Shown one piece after another: positions 40,218 through 50,651 of a stretch of 64,000 nt of DNA. Every line of letters starts with the position of its first letter. Within the stretch, counting starts at the first letter, position 1. Under the pieces are notes generated by a model that made no database searches, had not been told where the DNA came from, and saw only the letters and a list, made by a program, of their open reading frames with translations. Source of the DNA: Parietichytrium sp. I65-24A (lineage: Eukaryota; Sar; Bigyra; Thraustochytrida; Thraustochytriidae); the NCBI GenBank assembly GCA_012862575.1, contig BLSF01000040.1, forward strand, positions 62,001-126,000. Reading direction: 5' to 3'. Made by a program: the position numbers and the translations under genes.

Positions 40218-41689
40218 CGTCCTATGTCTTGAGAGGGCAATAAGTGCCTCCCGCGGTCAACTCTCCTAGTTGCGCGCAGCAGCGCGCACGCGCGGAGACC
40301 TCAATTAGAGCGGGCTGTTATGTGCCTGAGGGCACTCCGTTTGCCGTGGAGGAGGATGCCCCTACCCGCAGACCGAGGGAAACGCTGAGCCGGCTGACTA
40401 CCTCGCTTTTCAGCTACAGCCACAACAGCACTGGGAGCACACAGAGCCAATCGCACCCGTTGGAAAGCTGTCGTCTCCAGTTCCTGAGGACTTGCCAGCA
40501 ATCGCGTCTCGAGCGGCCACGAGATCTCCCGTGCCGTGCGCTTCGAATGGGCGAACCGCGCGCTACTTGGTCATTCGTCGCGACCAGGGAGTGCAAGCGG
40601 CACAGTAGATGGCAAAGTCAAGTGCCTATCCTGTGAGAGAGAATGTCGTTTTCCGAAAGAGTGAGGGGAGAGAGAGAGAGGAGGGAGGGGGGTTGGTAGT
40701 AGTGCGGCGCCACCGTCACTTTTAGCACCTCTGTCTGTACGTGTAGGCAGGTACTCACATGTCAGTACCATCAGGCACTTCACTGGGTCATTAAGTTTCG
40801 CCAGGGTTTTTGGCCAGGGAAGCCAACTTTACAACCTTGAGTTAGGTAGCAGGTCTACCGCAACTCTGCCCTGCAGCGAGAGGCCATCTTCAGAAGCTCA
40901 TTAGCGCAAGCTTCTTCAAAGCAGTAGATGCTGGCAGCGGTCAACCAGCACAGGCTGGCCTGTACACTGACACCAAGACAAGACCATTGCAGACAGACGT
41001 TATTTTTGCAGAGTTCACAATTCTGAATATTGTACGACATAAAAAATGAAGTTCGTGTGAAGCGGCAGAGCATGCTACTCTTTCCCCTCTTGAGCTGAGG
41101 ACGAGACTGTTTCTGAAGTTGAATCTTGATTGAAGTCATCTCCTCGATCAATGCAAGCACTGACCGGGCAGTTAAGAGCCACGTTGTTGTGGGAACAGTT
41201 TTTTTTCTGGCCAGGTCTCCTGACAGAGAGTCCAAAATTGTGCGCATGTGAGTAGGCGACACTCAGCACCTCCAGACATCACTGCGATGCAAGCTGCGCG
41301 AACCAACAACGGTACTGAGCACAAGGCCTTTCGTCGGCTATTATGCCTTCGTCCGATTGGCCCCAAGAATTCATGCACTCGCTCAGTCGCCTCATCCATT
41401 CGCATCAGCTCACAGTCACCTCCGAGTGCAAAAGTTCAAAGTTAAAGTTTTAGCGGTCGCCGAACGGTAACTTTTCACGTCCTCATATCCGTTCAATTAA
41501 TTGGCCATCTACTGAATATGATAATGCATCTACTCTACCAGATGATTGACATCCTGGTTAGAGAAAAAGGCAAAGCTAAGTCCAGACGGCAAGTGCAAGA
41601 GAAACTGACTGTGCTTTTTCATTTCGGAGGTTATTTTAATTCTACTTTGCGCGCAGAGGAAGAAGGCAGCTATCGAACACTATTTGAGG
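40218..41689. other. Spacer upstream of the channel
   Basis: The 1.5 kb between the channel start and the ZIP stop has GC-rich sequence near the channel start, a GAGAGAGAGG run (about 40668-40690), and otherwise nothing that I can assign. A 130-codon plus-strand frame at 40244 lacks any recognisable protein character. Confidence 0.45.
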
Positions 41690-43051
41690 TCAAACCTTGA
41701 AAAGAGCGAGGCTCAGGGCCATTACGAACATCCCGATAAAGAAGGAAGAGTTCGCTACGACTCCCTTCGGATCATACCTCTGCGCGGTTGGAAGGAGCTC
41801 TGAGACTACGATAGCAACCATCATCCCCGCAACCAGACCGAACAGGATAGCATACGCTGCTTGAGTGAACACTGTGACAAGGAACGCATACCCGAGAAGC
41901 GCGCCAACTACCTCGGCAAGACCTGAAGCGGTGGCCAAAATGAAACCTCGCCAGCGGCTCCCTGTTGCGTAGTAAATGGGAATGGAGACACATAATCCTT
42001 CAGGAATATTGTGAATTCCAATCGCAACAGCAAGCCCAATACCCACGGAAGGATCCGCCAATGTCCCTGCAAAGGTGGCGAGGCCCTCTGGAAAGTTGTG
42101 CAGGGCGATTGCAAGCGCGGTCATCGTCCCCATTCGATTGAGTGCCTGTTGCTGCTCCTCGTTTGTCATCTCGTCCATGTTGAGAATCTCAGCGTTGTCT
42201 TGGTTGCTGTGCTCATGGTCACATGAACATACATTTAGCTTGATCGTCTCCGTTGATGGGCCAGTCGCCGGCGAAGAGGTCTGCGAACCAGTCTCCAACC
42301 CGGCGCCGTCAAGGACAATTTCCAGATTTTCACCTGAATTGTTCCTTGCATCTTCGCGATTCTTCCGGTCTGGAGAATGCTGACTTTCGCCTCTTTTCGC
42401 AGCGCTCACGCGATCCGAAGAGAAACTCGTCGACTGCATCTCCGCAGAAAAGTTGTTTTCCGTGTCTGAGGCTTTCTCTGGGGCACGACTAGGTGAGCGA
42501 CGAGTGCGCTTGATAATCATGTGCGGCTTGATCTTGTGAACGACAAAGTCAAGAATAAAGAAAAAGACAATTCCGCCAAAAAAAGTCACCGCGCCCATGA
42601 TCTGTGCAGGCGCCTTCGGGTCTTCGTGTTCCCAGAGGCAATCGCAAGACTCGAAAGCTGTGACGGATTTCAAGAAGATTTCTACGAACGAGACATACAA
42701 CATGACGCCTCCCGAGAAGCCTAAGGATGCCGCAAGAACCAGACCATTCCTCTGAGTAACACACTTGTCAAAAAATACAAGCGCAGCACCAAGGGCTGTG
42801 GAGAGCCCGGCTGCGCACACGAGGGCAAAGCCTAGTGCGGCGTTCTCGTGCAAGTCAAAGTTATCGACTGCGCCGCTCTCCTCCAGCACAACGCAAGCTG
42901 CAGTGCAGGTTGATGTGAGAAGCGATGAGTTTGCAACGACAAGCGAGCTGTTCAAAGCAGAACATTCTAGTGCAGCAGACCCTGTGTGAATAGATGCAGC
43001 AAGCACGGCGAGCCCCATGCTCCAGCCGCGGAGCAGCTCTTCCGTAGGCAT
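41690..43051 (-). CDS. ZIP-family zinc/metal transporter
   Basis: The 453-residue intronless protein moves zinc or related divalent metals into the cytosol. It begins with a signal-like hydrophobic stretch (about 8-28, GWSMGLAVLAASIHTGSAAL), followed by a Cys/Asn-containing lumenal segment, three membrane spans, a long Ser-rich cytosolic loop that contains a metal-binding-like CSCDHEH, and five more spans. The signature metal sites ALHNFPEGLATF and GIHNIPEGL in TM4 and TM5 are intact, as is the late SELLPTA segment; these fit the ZupT/GufA-like part of the ZIP family. The start is the ATG of MPTEELLRG; the frame is open another 58 codons upstream without an ATG, and that part is read as leader. 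A 9-base minisatellite lies about 260 bases upstream. Confidence 0.93.
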   Translation of the reverse strand: MPTEELLRGWSMGLAVLAASIHTGSAALECSALNSSLVVANSSLLTSTCTAACVVLEESGAVDNFDLHENAALGFALVCAAGLSTALGAALVFFDKCVTQRNGLVLAASLGFSGGVMLYVSFVEIFLKSVTAFESCDCLWEHEDPKAPAQIMGAVTFFGGIVFFFILDFVVHKIKPHMIIKRTRRSPSRAPEKASDTENNFSAEMQSTSFSSDRVSAAKRGESQHSPDRKNREDARNNSGENLEIVLDGAGLETGSQTSSPATGPSTETIKLNVCSCDHEHSNQDNAEILNMDEMTNEEQQQALNRMGTMTALAIALHNFPEGLATFAGTLADPSVGIGLAVAIGIHNIPEGLCVSIPIYYATGSRWRGFILATASGLAEVVGALLGYAFLVTVFTQAAYAILFGLVAGMMVAIVVSELLPTAQRYDPKGVVANSSFFIGMFVMALSLALFKV

Positions 43052-44180
43052 CCTCCGAGACCCGTCAATCACCAACCTAGGCGACCCGCGTGAATCACAG
43101 AACGAGCACAACGCAGTGCGACCCTTCCAGTCCAACTCGCCAACAGTCGGGCTGACTGAGTGGCGCACGCGGCACCAGCTTACTCGTGCGACTGGTGCGA
43201 CTTGTGCGACGAAAGAACAGCGCACTCACTCGCACAACCTCGCGCGAGCCCGCACCTGAGAGCAAGTTCCGGTATGCGATTCCCACACCGGCCAGCTCAT
43301 CAATGCGTGAGTCGCGTGAGTCGCGTGAGTCGCGTGAGTCTCGTGAGTCGCGAGAGGAGGTTGAGGACGAGCACAAGGACCGTCTCCCGCAACTCGGTCA
43401 GTACTTGCTCATACTTGCAACTATCCCCACTGGCGCTATCGAACTGCTATACTAATCGATAGGTAGTACTCACTGTCAGAGCTGACTATGCGGACATCCT
43501 TTAGCAGGTTCTCTAGTAGGTTGGCATGTGGCGATAGGACAGGTCTACGGATCAGAGAGGTAGTTCATGGTAACTAGTGGATTACTGTTCCTCGTGATCT
43601 TCGTGAGCACAGGGTTACCGCATGTTACCGCGTGGCCCAGCCTGGCGCTATGGCCGACGAGTAGGAGCCCATTCACGAGTGCACGATTAGTACGATTTGC
43701 AGAATTTAGAATTCACAGCATAGGCTCGCATGGCACTAGGATAGCTTGTGCTCACTGGCAGCAAAGTCCTACGTACAGTCGCAGCAGAAATAGCATAGGG
43801 AATAGGTAGGCAAGTACACACAGACTGTCACTGTGTCACTGAGGTGCTTGCTTCCTAACAGATCTGAATTCTGTCGTTCTGGACAGAATTTGCAAGTGCT
43901 TGGATCGATTCATCCTCGTCTCGTACTGGGACTGGTTTTCTGGGGGCAAGACCGATTTCTCCAAGCTCGTCGAGCCCTTGGTGCTGTTCCATCCGTGCTG
44001 GCATGTACAGGCGGCCTGGTGAACAATGGGAAGGGAGAATGATAGTATTAATAATTAATTGAATCGATGATGATTTTCTGTTTCGTTGCGTGTTTTCGGC
44101 CCGTCTGGTGTGTTTGAGGTGTAGAATAGAAGACAGATGGCTTGAAAGCTGTATTTTTCGAGAGACCCCAGCCCGCGTCT
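43052..44180. other. Spacer between ZIP start and alpha-glucosidase stop
   Basis: This holds the ZIP upstream region with the GTGAGTCGC minisatellite. No gene is supported. Confidence 0.5.
43307..43351. repeat. GTGAGTCGC minisatellite
   Basis: Five copies of a 9-base unit, one with a C/T change, lie about 256 bases upstream of the ZIP start codon. Confidence 0.92.
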
Positions 44181-45962
44181 CTAGAAACGAGCAATAAAAC
44201 CTGAAATTGCTGGGAGCTTGAGGACGTCTTCCTCCAGCTGTCCAATTCCGAGAACCTCAGGTAGCAAAGCCTCTTGGGTTTCAGCTTGCAAAAGAAGCGG
44301 GCTCTTGAATTTCAGAGTTTGGGGGCCAAGGTTGTACACGCAAAGAAGTCGCTCAGAGCCAAGCTCTCTGGTGAATGCCAACAAGTGCTGTTCGTCACCG
44401 GTTTCCAGGAACTCGAGATTTCCTGTTTGCAAAACCTTTAGAGTCCTTCTCCAAGCCAGAAGATCCCTAAAGCGGTTCAGAGTGGAGGCCTCGTTCGCAT
44501 CCTGAACATCGACAGCCTTTTTGAGGTGGCGCTCGGCAACTGGAAGCCAAGGCTTGCCACTCGAGAACCCTCCGTTCTTTTCATCCGCGACCCATGGCAG
44601 TGGCGTCCTACACCCGTCTCTTCCTTTGAACTTTGGCCAAAAGGTTTTGCCGTAGGGGTCTTGCAATTCGTGGAATTGGAGCTCAGCCTCTTCTAGGCCG
44701 AGCTCTTCCCCTTGGTAGATGCAAACGCTTCCCCGCAAAGTCACCAACATAGCCGAGAGCAGAGACGGAAAGCGGTCCGTCAGCTCAGCATCGTGGGCAA
44801 TCTGAGGCCCCCAGCGAGTCAGAACACGAGGGACATCATGGTTTCCGATCGCCCAGCAGGGGAAGCCGTCTTTGACGCGATCTTGAAACTCCCCCACGGT
44901 GGAACGAATGTGCTTCGCGGAAAAGTCATTGGTCAACAGTTCAAACGAGTATGCCGTGTGCAGCTTGTCATGGTTGGAGGTGTACTTTGCCATATCACCC
45001 AAGCTGTCCTCCGTTGAAACTTCTCCAAGAGTCATGGTGTCCGGGTATTGATCGAGTAGGCTCCTCAGGCGCTGCAGGAATGGCAGCATTTCAGGCTGGG
45101 TGTTGTTGAAGTAGTGGTACTGATATGCGTATGGGTTGTCGGTACTGAAGCCTTTTCCGGAGCGCAACTCCACTGGCTTAGGCGGGTTGTCCCGTAGCTG
45201 CTCGTCATGAAAGCAGAAATTGATCGCATCAAGCCTGAAGCCATCGACGCCACGGTCCAACCAGAATTTGACGTTGTCAAGAACCAGCTCCTGAACCTCT
45301 GGATTGTGGAAGTTGAGGTCTGGTTGGGAGACCAAAAAGTTGTGCAAGTAGTACTGCTCGCGACGAGAGTCGAATTGCCACGCAGATCCACCAAATAGAC
45401 TGAGCCAGTTGTTTGGGGGACATCCATCCGGGCGAGGGTCCGCCCATACGTAAAAGTCAGACTTGGGGTTCGTACGACTCTCGCGACTCTCTTGGAACCA
45501 ATCGTGCTCGTCCGACGTGTGAGAGAGGACTTGATCGATGACGATTTTGATTCCGTGCGCATGCGCGGCCTCTAGCATCTCGTCGAAATCGTCCAGGGTG
45601 CCGAAGGTCGGATCGACCTGGCGGTAATCGCTCACGTCATAACCAAAGTCTTTCATGGGGCTCTTCATGAACGGGCTAACCCATATGGCATCCACGTGCA
45701 GCGAGGCAATGTAGTCCATCCGCTGTGTGATCCCCTTCAGATCCCCGATCCCGTCCCCTTTCGCATCGAGGAAGCTGCGAGGATACACCTGGTAAATAAT
45801 TGCGCCTTTCCACCATGGCGCATTCTCTTCTTCGGGAGTCACGGTGGACTTGCTCTCATCCTTGGCAATCTCCGTCTCTTGATGATTTGAACCCTTCTCC
45901 TCGCCGTTGCCTCCTTCACTGCTGCTACGCCGGCCCATTTTGAGAAACTTTAAGACGCCCAT
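44181..45962 (-). CDS. GH13 alpha-glucosidase of bacterial type (subfamily 23-like)
   Basis: The 593-residue intronless protein cleaves alpha-glucosidic bonds of maltose-like oligosaccharides and perhaps sucrose. After a polar tail of about 48 residues the barrel starts at WWKGAIIYQVYPRSF. Conserved regions are I DQVLSHTS (143-150), II GFRLDAINF with nucleophile Asp245, III TLGEVS with acid/base Glu314, and IV IGNHD with Asp376. The segments NNWLSLFGG, YYLHNFL, QPDLNFHNP and FHDEQLRDNPP are hallmarks of the proteobacterial GH13_23 alpha-glucosidases rather than animal or plant GH31 enzymes, which suggests gene transfer from bacteria. No signal peptide is visible, so action in the cytosol on imported sugar is likely. 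The polar N-terminal extension (Ser/Glu/Lys rich) is an addition to the bacterial form. The upstream spacer is shared with a sugar transporter. Confidence 0.95.
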   Translation of the reverse strand: MGVLKFLKMGRRSSSEGGNGEEKGSNHQETEIAKDESKSTVTPEEENAPWWKGAIIYQVYPRSFLDAKGDGIGDLKGITQRMDYIASLHVDAIWVSPFMKSPMKDFGYDVSDYRQVDPTFGTLDDFDEMLEAAHAHGIKIVIDQVLSHTSDEHDWFQESRESRTNPKSDFYVWADPRPDGCPPNNWLSLFGGSAWQFDSRREQYYLHNFLVSQPDLNFHNPEVQELVLDNVKFWLDRGVDGFRLDAINFCFHDEQLRDNPPKPVELRSGKGFSTDNPYAYQYHYFNNTQPEMLPFLQRLRSLLDQYPDTMTLGEVSTEDSLGDMAKYTSNHDKLHTAYSFELLTNDFSAKHIRSTVGEFQDRVKDGFPCWAIGNHDVPRVLTRWGPQIAHDAELTDRFPSLLSAMLVTLRGSVCIYQGEELGLEEAELQFHELQDPYGKTFWPKFKGRDGCRTPLPWVADEKNGGFSSGKPWLPVAERHLKKAVDVQDANEASTLNRFRDLLAWRRTLKVLQTGNLEFLETGDEQHLLAFTRELGSERLLCVYNLGPQTLKFKSPLLLQAETQEALLPEVLGIGQLEEDVLKLPAISGFIARF

Positions 45963-46955
45963 CGAGTTAGCGTGCTTCTTGCAAGGTGATGATCAGAGAG
46001 AGGATTTTTCGAGGCAACTTTGCCACGATAGAAGCCGCGGTGCACGATGCCCTTGGTGATGTGCTATGCTCGTTCTGGCTGGTCCAGAATGCGACTTTGC
46101 TTTTGGTATCTGACGCTGCTCTTCCACCACAAGTGGCTGCAGTGTTGGCCACGCGTTTGCAAACGAGCGCCCGTGTCGTTGCGCTTCTGAGCAGACGTTG
46201 TACTCGAATTGCTCTGTCTCGCACTTTCGGCTGTTTCGTCCCAAACGATAGCGCTGTGGCCCGGATCCTTGTCTGCTTGCCACTTGAGATCAAACTCGCC
46301 ACCGACGACGTGCATGCAAAGTCAAATCACGTCATGCATAAATGCTTAGTATTTACTTGACGACGAATACAACTTTGGCGTTGGATACGCTATTTTAATC
46401 AAGTTGAAAGAGCGCCAGGCTGCTCGGTGTCGTGTGACGGTGTCGGTGGTCAGCAGCAAGACTCACTTGACGGCATACGATTTCGCTCGGCGGGCCGCCC
46501 GCTGGTCACAAACGTTTCGGATCTCATGTCCAGTTTTTCTCAAGGGTTGTACGGGCAACCCCTGTCGCGCACACTGGTCCTCCCCTCGAACTCTCGCAGT
46601 GAGTGGAGCTCACAAATAAGTAGTTGTCTCTCACGATTGTCGTGAAATGGTGCGTCCAGTGTGTTCGAAAGCACTAAGTTTACTACTGATACTGTAGGCA
46701 TTGGCAAGCAATCGGGAGCTCATCGAGTGATCATGTGCGATCACTGACAACTGATTTCGCAAGAGCTTCCAACACGAAGCACAGCCGCCACGAAGCTTAC
46801 TGCAAACTCTCAAGGACGCAAATGATGGTGAATTCCAGTTTTCCCACGTTTGGACGATGGCTTGCACTGCTCTCCTTTGCTTGAGCCTTGAGCCACTCGA
46901 TGCCGCTCGTGCAGGAAAGATCTTAAAGTTTCATGCTGATTTTCTCATTCATCGA

Positions 46956-47498
46956 CCGGTACAACCTTTTCTTCCACCTTTTTCCTGTTCCTGATCTTCG
47001 GTTCTCACTCTCGCGGAAAGCTGTTGCTAGGCTAGAGATAAGAACTGCTTTGCGCCAAAGGGCCGTGAGAGTTTACTACGAAGAATGAGTATGAAGACTG
47101 TAGTTACTAGTACATACCTTCACAAGGGTCATGGCACTAGTAGATATTGCTTACTAGTGGATAGTAGCAACCGGGGTCGAATTCACAGGCACTGCACTAA
47201 CTGCACTGCAAATCAAACAAACAATCAAAAAAGTGCAGCCATCTGTGCCTTCCACGATCCGGAACTGACACCACCGTAGAAGTAAACAGCCGAGAAAAAC
47301 CGCCGGTACAACCTTTTGACAACAAAACAGAGAAAGAGAAGAAGTCAAAAGTGTTCTATCCGTGTTGCAACCAACCTGACTATGAATGCTCACTGTGATT
47401 TCTAGAGGTTGAGGAGTCGAAAACTTCCTCCGCCATACGGCGCTTTCACTCGACTCAGTCTGGTACTGGCAGTGGTACTTGTGCCGGTACAACCTTTT
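46956..47498. repeat. Three direct copies of a 15-base motif
   Basis: CCGGTACAACCTTTT occurs exactly at 46956-46970, 47303-47317 and 47484-47498, all in the same orientation, with unrelated sequence between. Exact reuse of a 15-mer three times in 550 bases is not expected by chance. Confidence 0.9.
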
Positions 47499-48234
47499 CG
47501 TTGATGTCCCCCGCCCAAAACACTTGTTTTGCTTTTTCGATGAGACAAATTTGACATGCGAGTGTAAGCTGGGAAGGATGATAGTATCCTCAGAATGAGT
47601 TCACTGCCAGAAAGAATTGCCTAGGAAAGCTTAGCGCAATATAATAGGCGGGCGGCAGACAACTCGACGCCGGCCGGGTAGCACTGGCGCAGCGGCACGT
47701 GTTTGCGACATGCGCTGCGTTTTCGTCGTTTTCGATTCTTTTCCTAAGAGGTCGCTGTCAGAAGAAAAAAAATTCACTGCACTGACTTTGGACAAAGCTC
47801 CCAACACATCAATCACACAGTCAGAGCACTCAAGCACTCAGGCACTCGAGCACGTAGTCTTCGTCCTAATTCTTCCAAGATCGCGGGCATTGGCCAGCTA
47901 ACTAACGTGAACAGCGAGTTTATGTACCTGCTCACAATGTCACACGTTTTCCTTAGCCGAGTCTCAGCGTATGGAAGGTTGGATCGGTGGGAGGAGGCAG
48001 AAAACGCAGTATGCAAAGGTTGTATCGGTGACGCCAACAAGTGGATCTTGAAATATCTTGATCCGAGAATCCCTCGCTTTACCTTTGGCCTGCAAGAACG
48101 AAAGTTTCTGAAAGAAGAGTCTGAAATATTTCAGTCTTCAGGGCGTCAGCTCAAAAGCCACAAATTCACAAAACGAAGCAGCCACTTAAACACGGAGAAT
48201 AGGATATCAAATCCGCTAAGCAGGCTACTACTGT

Positions 48235-48787
48235 TTAAGGAGCCATCGTGGCCGAGAGTCCCGCAATCAGTGTGCAATCGTTTGACATATGCTTTGCTGT
48301 GAGGGGCAGGAGTGCAACGAAGCAAGCGAGAGTGGAGTTGCAAGACGAAGAGCCTCCTCTCTCTCCACTCTCCTCTGCCCTCTCTCCTCTCTGGGAAAAG
48401 ACTCTCTGGGGAGGCGAAGCGGATTCTGAAGCGGTTGGGGTGCCGCTAAGCCTGAAGGCCGTCTCGTATTCCACTCTCTCCCGCGAAACAAGCTGTGCCA
48501 GCGCTCTTAGTTCGTGCCACACGAGTAGCTCACCAAAGGAAAGGGAAAAGGTCTCAAACACGGATTGGAAATCTAACTGCTCCTCAAGCAACTGTAATTG
48601 GAGAGCGATCAGTCGTTCCTACGCCGGAGTCAAACACCTTTTTTGCTCGTGACACGAGTTGATAGATCCACACTGTTTTCAAAAAGAGAAACAAGGCTTC
48701 TCCAGAAAAAGGGGTAAAAGCAAAAGCGGAGAGCGTCTGTGAAAAACGCGTTACCTTCGCCCTCCTAAACAGCTCTTGCTTCTGCAG
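48235..48787 (-). CDS. Possible two-exon gene fragment (weak)
   Basis: A minus-strand frame at 48235-48618 is open to a TAG that can serve as a splice acceptor. It begins ERLIALQLQLLEEQLDFQSV and is helical, then becomes Ser/Glu rich and ends SATMAP. A candidate upstream exon at 48755-48787 (LQKQELFRRAK; GTAACG donor) joins in frame and extends the heptad pattern. No start codon or family was found, and the last third looks like non-coding DNA. This may be the end of a small coiled-coil gene or chance. Confidence 0.2.
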
Positions 48788-49184
48788 CTACCGAGTGTTC
48801 GCTTTGCAGAGAAAAGTGAAGGGGAGGAGTAGAGAGAGAGAGAGTGTCAATATCTGAAGCGGTTCACGAGATCAAAACTGGCCACAGCATAAAAATTCGT
48901 GAAAGTGCCTTGCCAAGTAGTCCGTGAAAGTCTCGCCAGATTAGCTGTATAACAATATCACGAGCGAGAAGACCTACAGAGTTGTCACGGTTGAGCACCA
49001 GGCTGTCAAGTCGCTTTTGAATCAGTGCCTTGCGAGATCAGCAAACCCCAAACTCCAAAGCACAACACAGCACAGCAAAGAAGAAGAAAAGAGAGAAATC
49101 CAAGGGCAGAAGGAATCCTGAGCTTGAAGAGATATCTTCAGAACTGTACCAGTTGCAAAACGAATATTCAGTCATCGTTGAACC

Positions 49185-50651
49185 ATGTCGATGATATCAG
49201 ACGAAGAGGAGCCTCGCCGGCCGTTTCTTGGGCGCAAGGTCTTTACGATCGAAGAGCAGCCTGCATCGAGGTTTGGCGAACTTGTGGCAATCTCAAAGCT
49301 CGCCCTCCTGGCATTTCCTTGGGTTGGGATCCAGTCGATTTGGCAAGCAGAGTTTAGCTCAACCACTCCATACTTGCAGAGCTTGGGGCTCAGCAAGTTT
49401 TGGTCATCCAATGTGTGGATCAGTGGTCCCCTCATGGGCCTCATTGTTGCGCCTATTGTGGGCTCCCTTTCGGATTCCACTACAAGCTCGCTGGGCCGAA
49501 GAAGGCCTTGGATGCTTGGCGGTCTTTGCTTTCTTGGTGTCGTCAGTCTACTTCTTGCGAGCAGCCGCAAGTTCTTTCCTGACGACAACGGCAGAGCGCT
49601 CGCCATGGCAGCTCCGCTATTCATGATCCTAGACGGAGCCATCAACGTCGTGCAAACACCCACCCGAGCCTTTCTTGCAGACTTTGCACCAGAAAAATGG
49701 CAATTGCCTGGCCAGCTCCTTGCTTCCATGTTTCAAGGATTTGGAACAATGGTCGGATTCGCGATCCACAAAAAGCTCTACACCAGTTCCGACGATGTAT
49801 TCTGGTTGTTCTTCACGATCTTTTTTGTGAACGTTGCTGTGTTTTTCTTCGTGAGCGTCATGGTTACCGAGCAACCTATCCCAAAGTCTGGGGTAAAGAC
49901 GAGCCCATGCAAACCACTCCTTCATGTCTTCAAAGATGTGTTTGGAATGAGCTTCAGCTTGCTCAAGATTGGTTTCGTGCAGGTATTCTCTTGGATTGCG
50001 CTATTCTCCTACTGGCCAGTTGCCTCCACATGGATGGCGATCGAAGTCATGAAAGGTTGTCCTGTGGAAGGCGAGGACGGTTGTACTGCCTCCGGCAAGG
50101 CATTGTACGAGGAAGGACTCCAGGTGTACGCCGAGATGGGCATGATTAACGCTGGGCTTCAAATCCTTGTATCCTTCATCCTCAGCTACACATTCTTCTA
50201 CGGGTACATCAAGCGCGTTCGTTTCATCTACAGTGGTGGCCTTCTTGTGGGAGGCATTATTTGTATTTTGGCCCGCATTGCTCCAAGCGTTGCACTCGGG
50301 AAAGCTATTGCGGTGTTGTTTGCTGTTCCTGTCTCGGTCATCAATTCTTACCCGTTTGCAATTGTGGGTCGCTACAACCGCGAGAAGGGTGGCCAGGACA
50401 CTGGAACCCAGTTTGGAATTCTGAACCTCTTCATTGTCATTCCACAGCTTGCAACCACCTTTGCGGTCTCGTCTATGCGTGAGGGCCTCGGTGATGAGGT
50501 TGGTCTTGCCTGGATCATGTTCTTTAGCGGGTGCAGCTTTGTGCTCGCATCTATCTGTGCGCTCTTTATCGATGAGACTCTGGAGGACGACGAGGACGAA
50601 ATCTCTTCAGTCAACCCTAAGCATCGCTCCGCAGATCCTGAGGCACTCTAA
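49185..50651 (+). CDS. GPH/SLC45-SUT type sugar transporter (MFS)
   Basis: The 488-residue intronless membrane protein has twelve predicted spans and belongs to the glycoside-pentoside-hexuronide cation symporters, the group with plant sucrose transporters and animal SLC45. Evidence: the first span with PWVGIQSIWQAEFSSTTPYL, the loop motif SDSTTSSLGRRRPW (residues 97-109), and NREKGGQDTGTQFGILNLFIVIPQ in the late spans, which mirrors SUT sequences. Proton-coupled uptake of sucrose, maltose or another disaccharide is the likely role; the exact sugar is not readable. A large extramembrane loop (CPVEGEDGC, two Cys that may pair) lies between later helices. It diverges from the alpha-glucosidase gene, suggesting paired uptake and hydrolysis. 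The leader contains a GAAGAAGAAAAGAGAG run about 100 bases upstream. Confidence 0.92.
   Translation: MSMISDEEEPRRPFLGRKVFTIEEQPASRFGELVAISKLALLAFPWVGIQSIWQAEFSSTTPYLQSLGLSKFWSSNVWISGPLMGLIVAPIVGSLSDSTTSSLGRRRPWMLGGLCFLGVVSLLLASSRKFFPDDNGRALAMAAPLFMILDGAINVVQTPTRAFLADFAPEKWQLPGQLLASMFQGFGTMVGFAIHKKLYTSSDDVFWLFFTIFFVNVAVFFFVSVMVTEQPIPKSGVKTSPCKPLLHVFKDVFGMSFSLLKIGFVQVFSWIALFSYWPVASTWMAIEVMKGCPVEGEDGCTASGKALYEEGLQVYAEMGMINAGLQILVSFILSYTFFYGYIKRVRFIYSGGLLVGGIICILARIAPSVALGKAIAVLFAVPVSVINSYPFAIVGRYNREKGGQDTGTQFGILNLFIVIPQLATTFAVSSMREGLGDEVGLAWIMFFSGCSFVLASICALFIDETLEDDEDEISSVNPKHRSADPEAL

Larger units (their letters stand above)
45963..49184. other. 3.2 kb divergent spacer between alpha-glucosidase and sugar transporter
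   Basis: This is a shared upstream region of two carbohydrate genes. It contains three direct copies of CCGGTACAACCTTTT (46956-46970, 47303-47317, 47484-47498). It also contains a possible minus-strand coding patch (48235-48787, listed separately) and a GAGAGAGAG run near 48828. The 375-base plus-strand frame at 45986 has no protein character. Confidence 0.5.

Noticed and set aside
45986-46360. 124-codon plus-strand frame upstream of the alpha-glucosidase
   Set aside because: All minus-strand frames are also open here, the text has no domain, and position fits a promoter.
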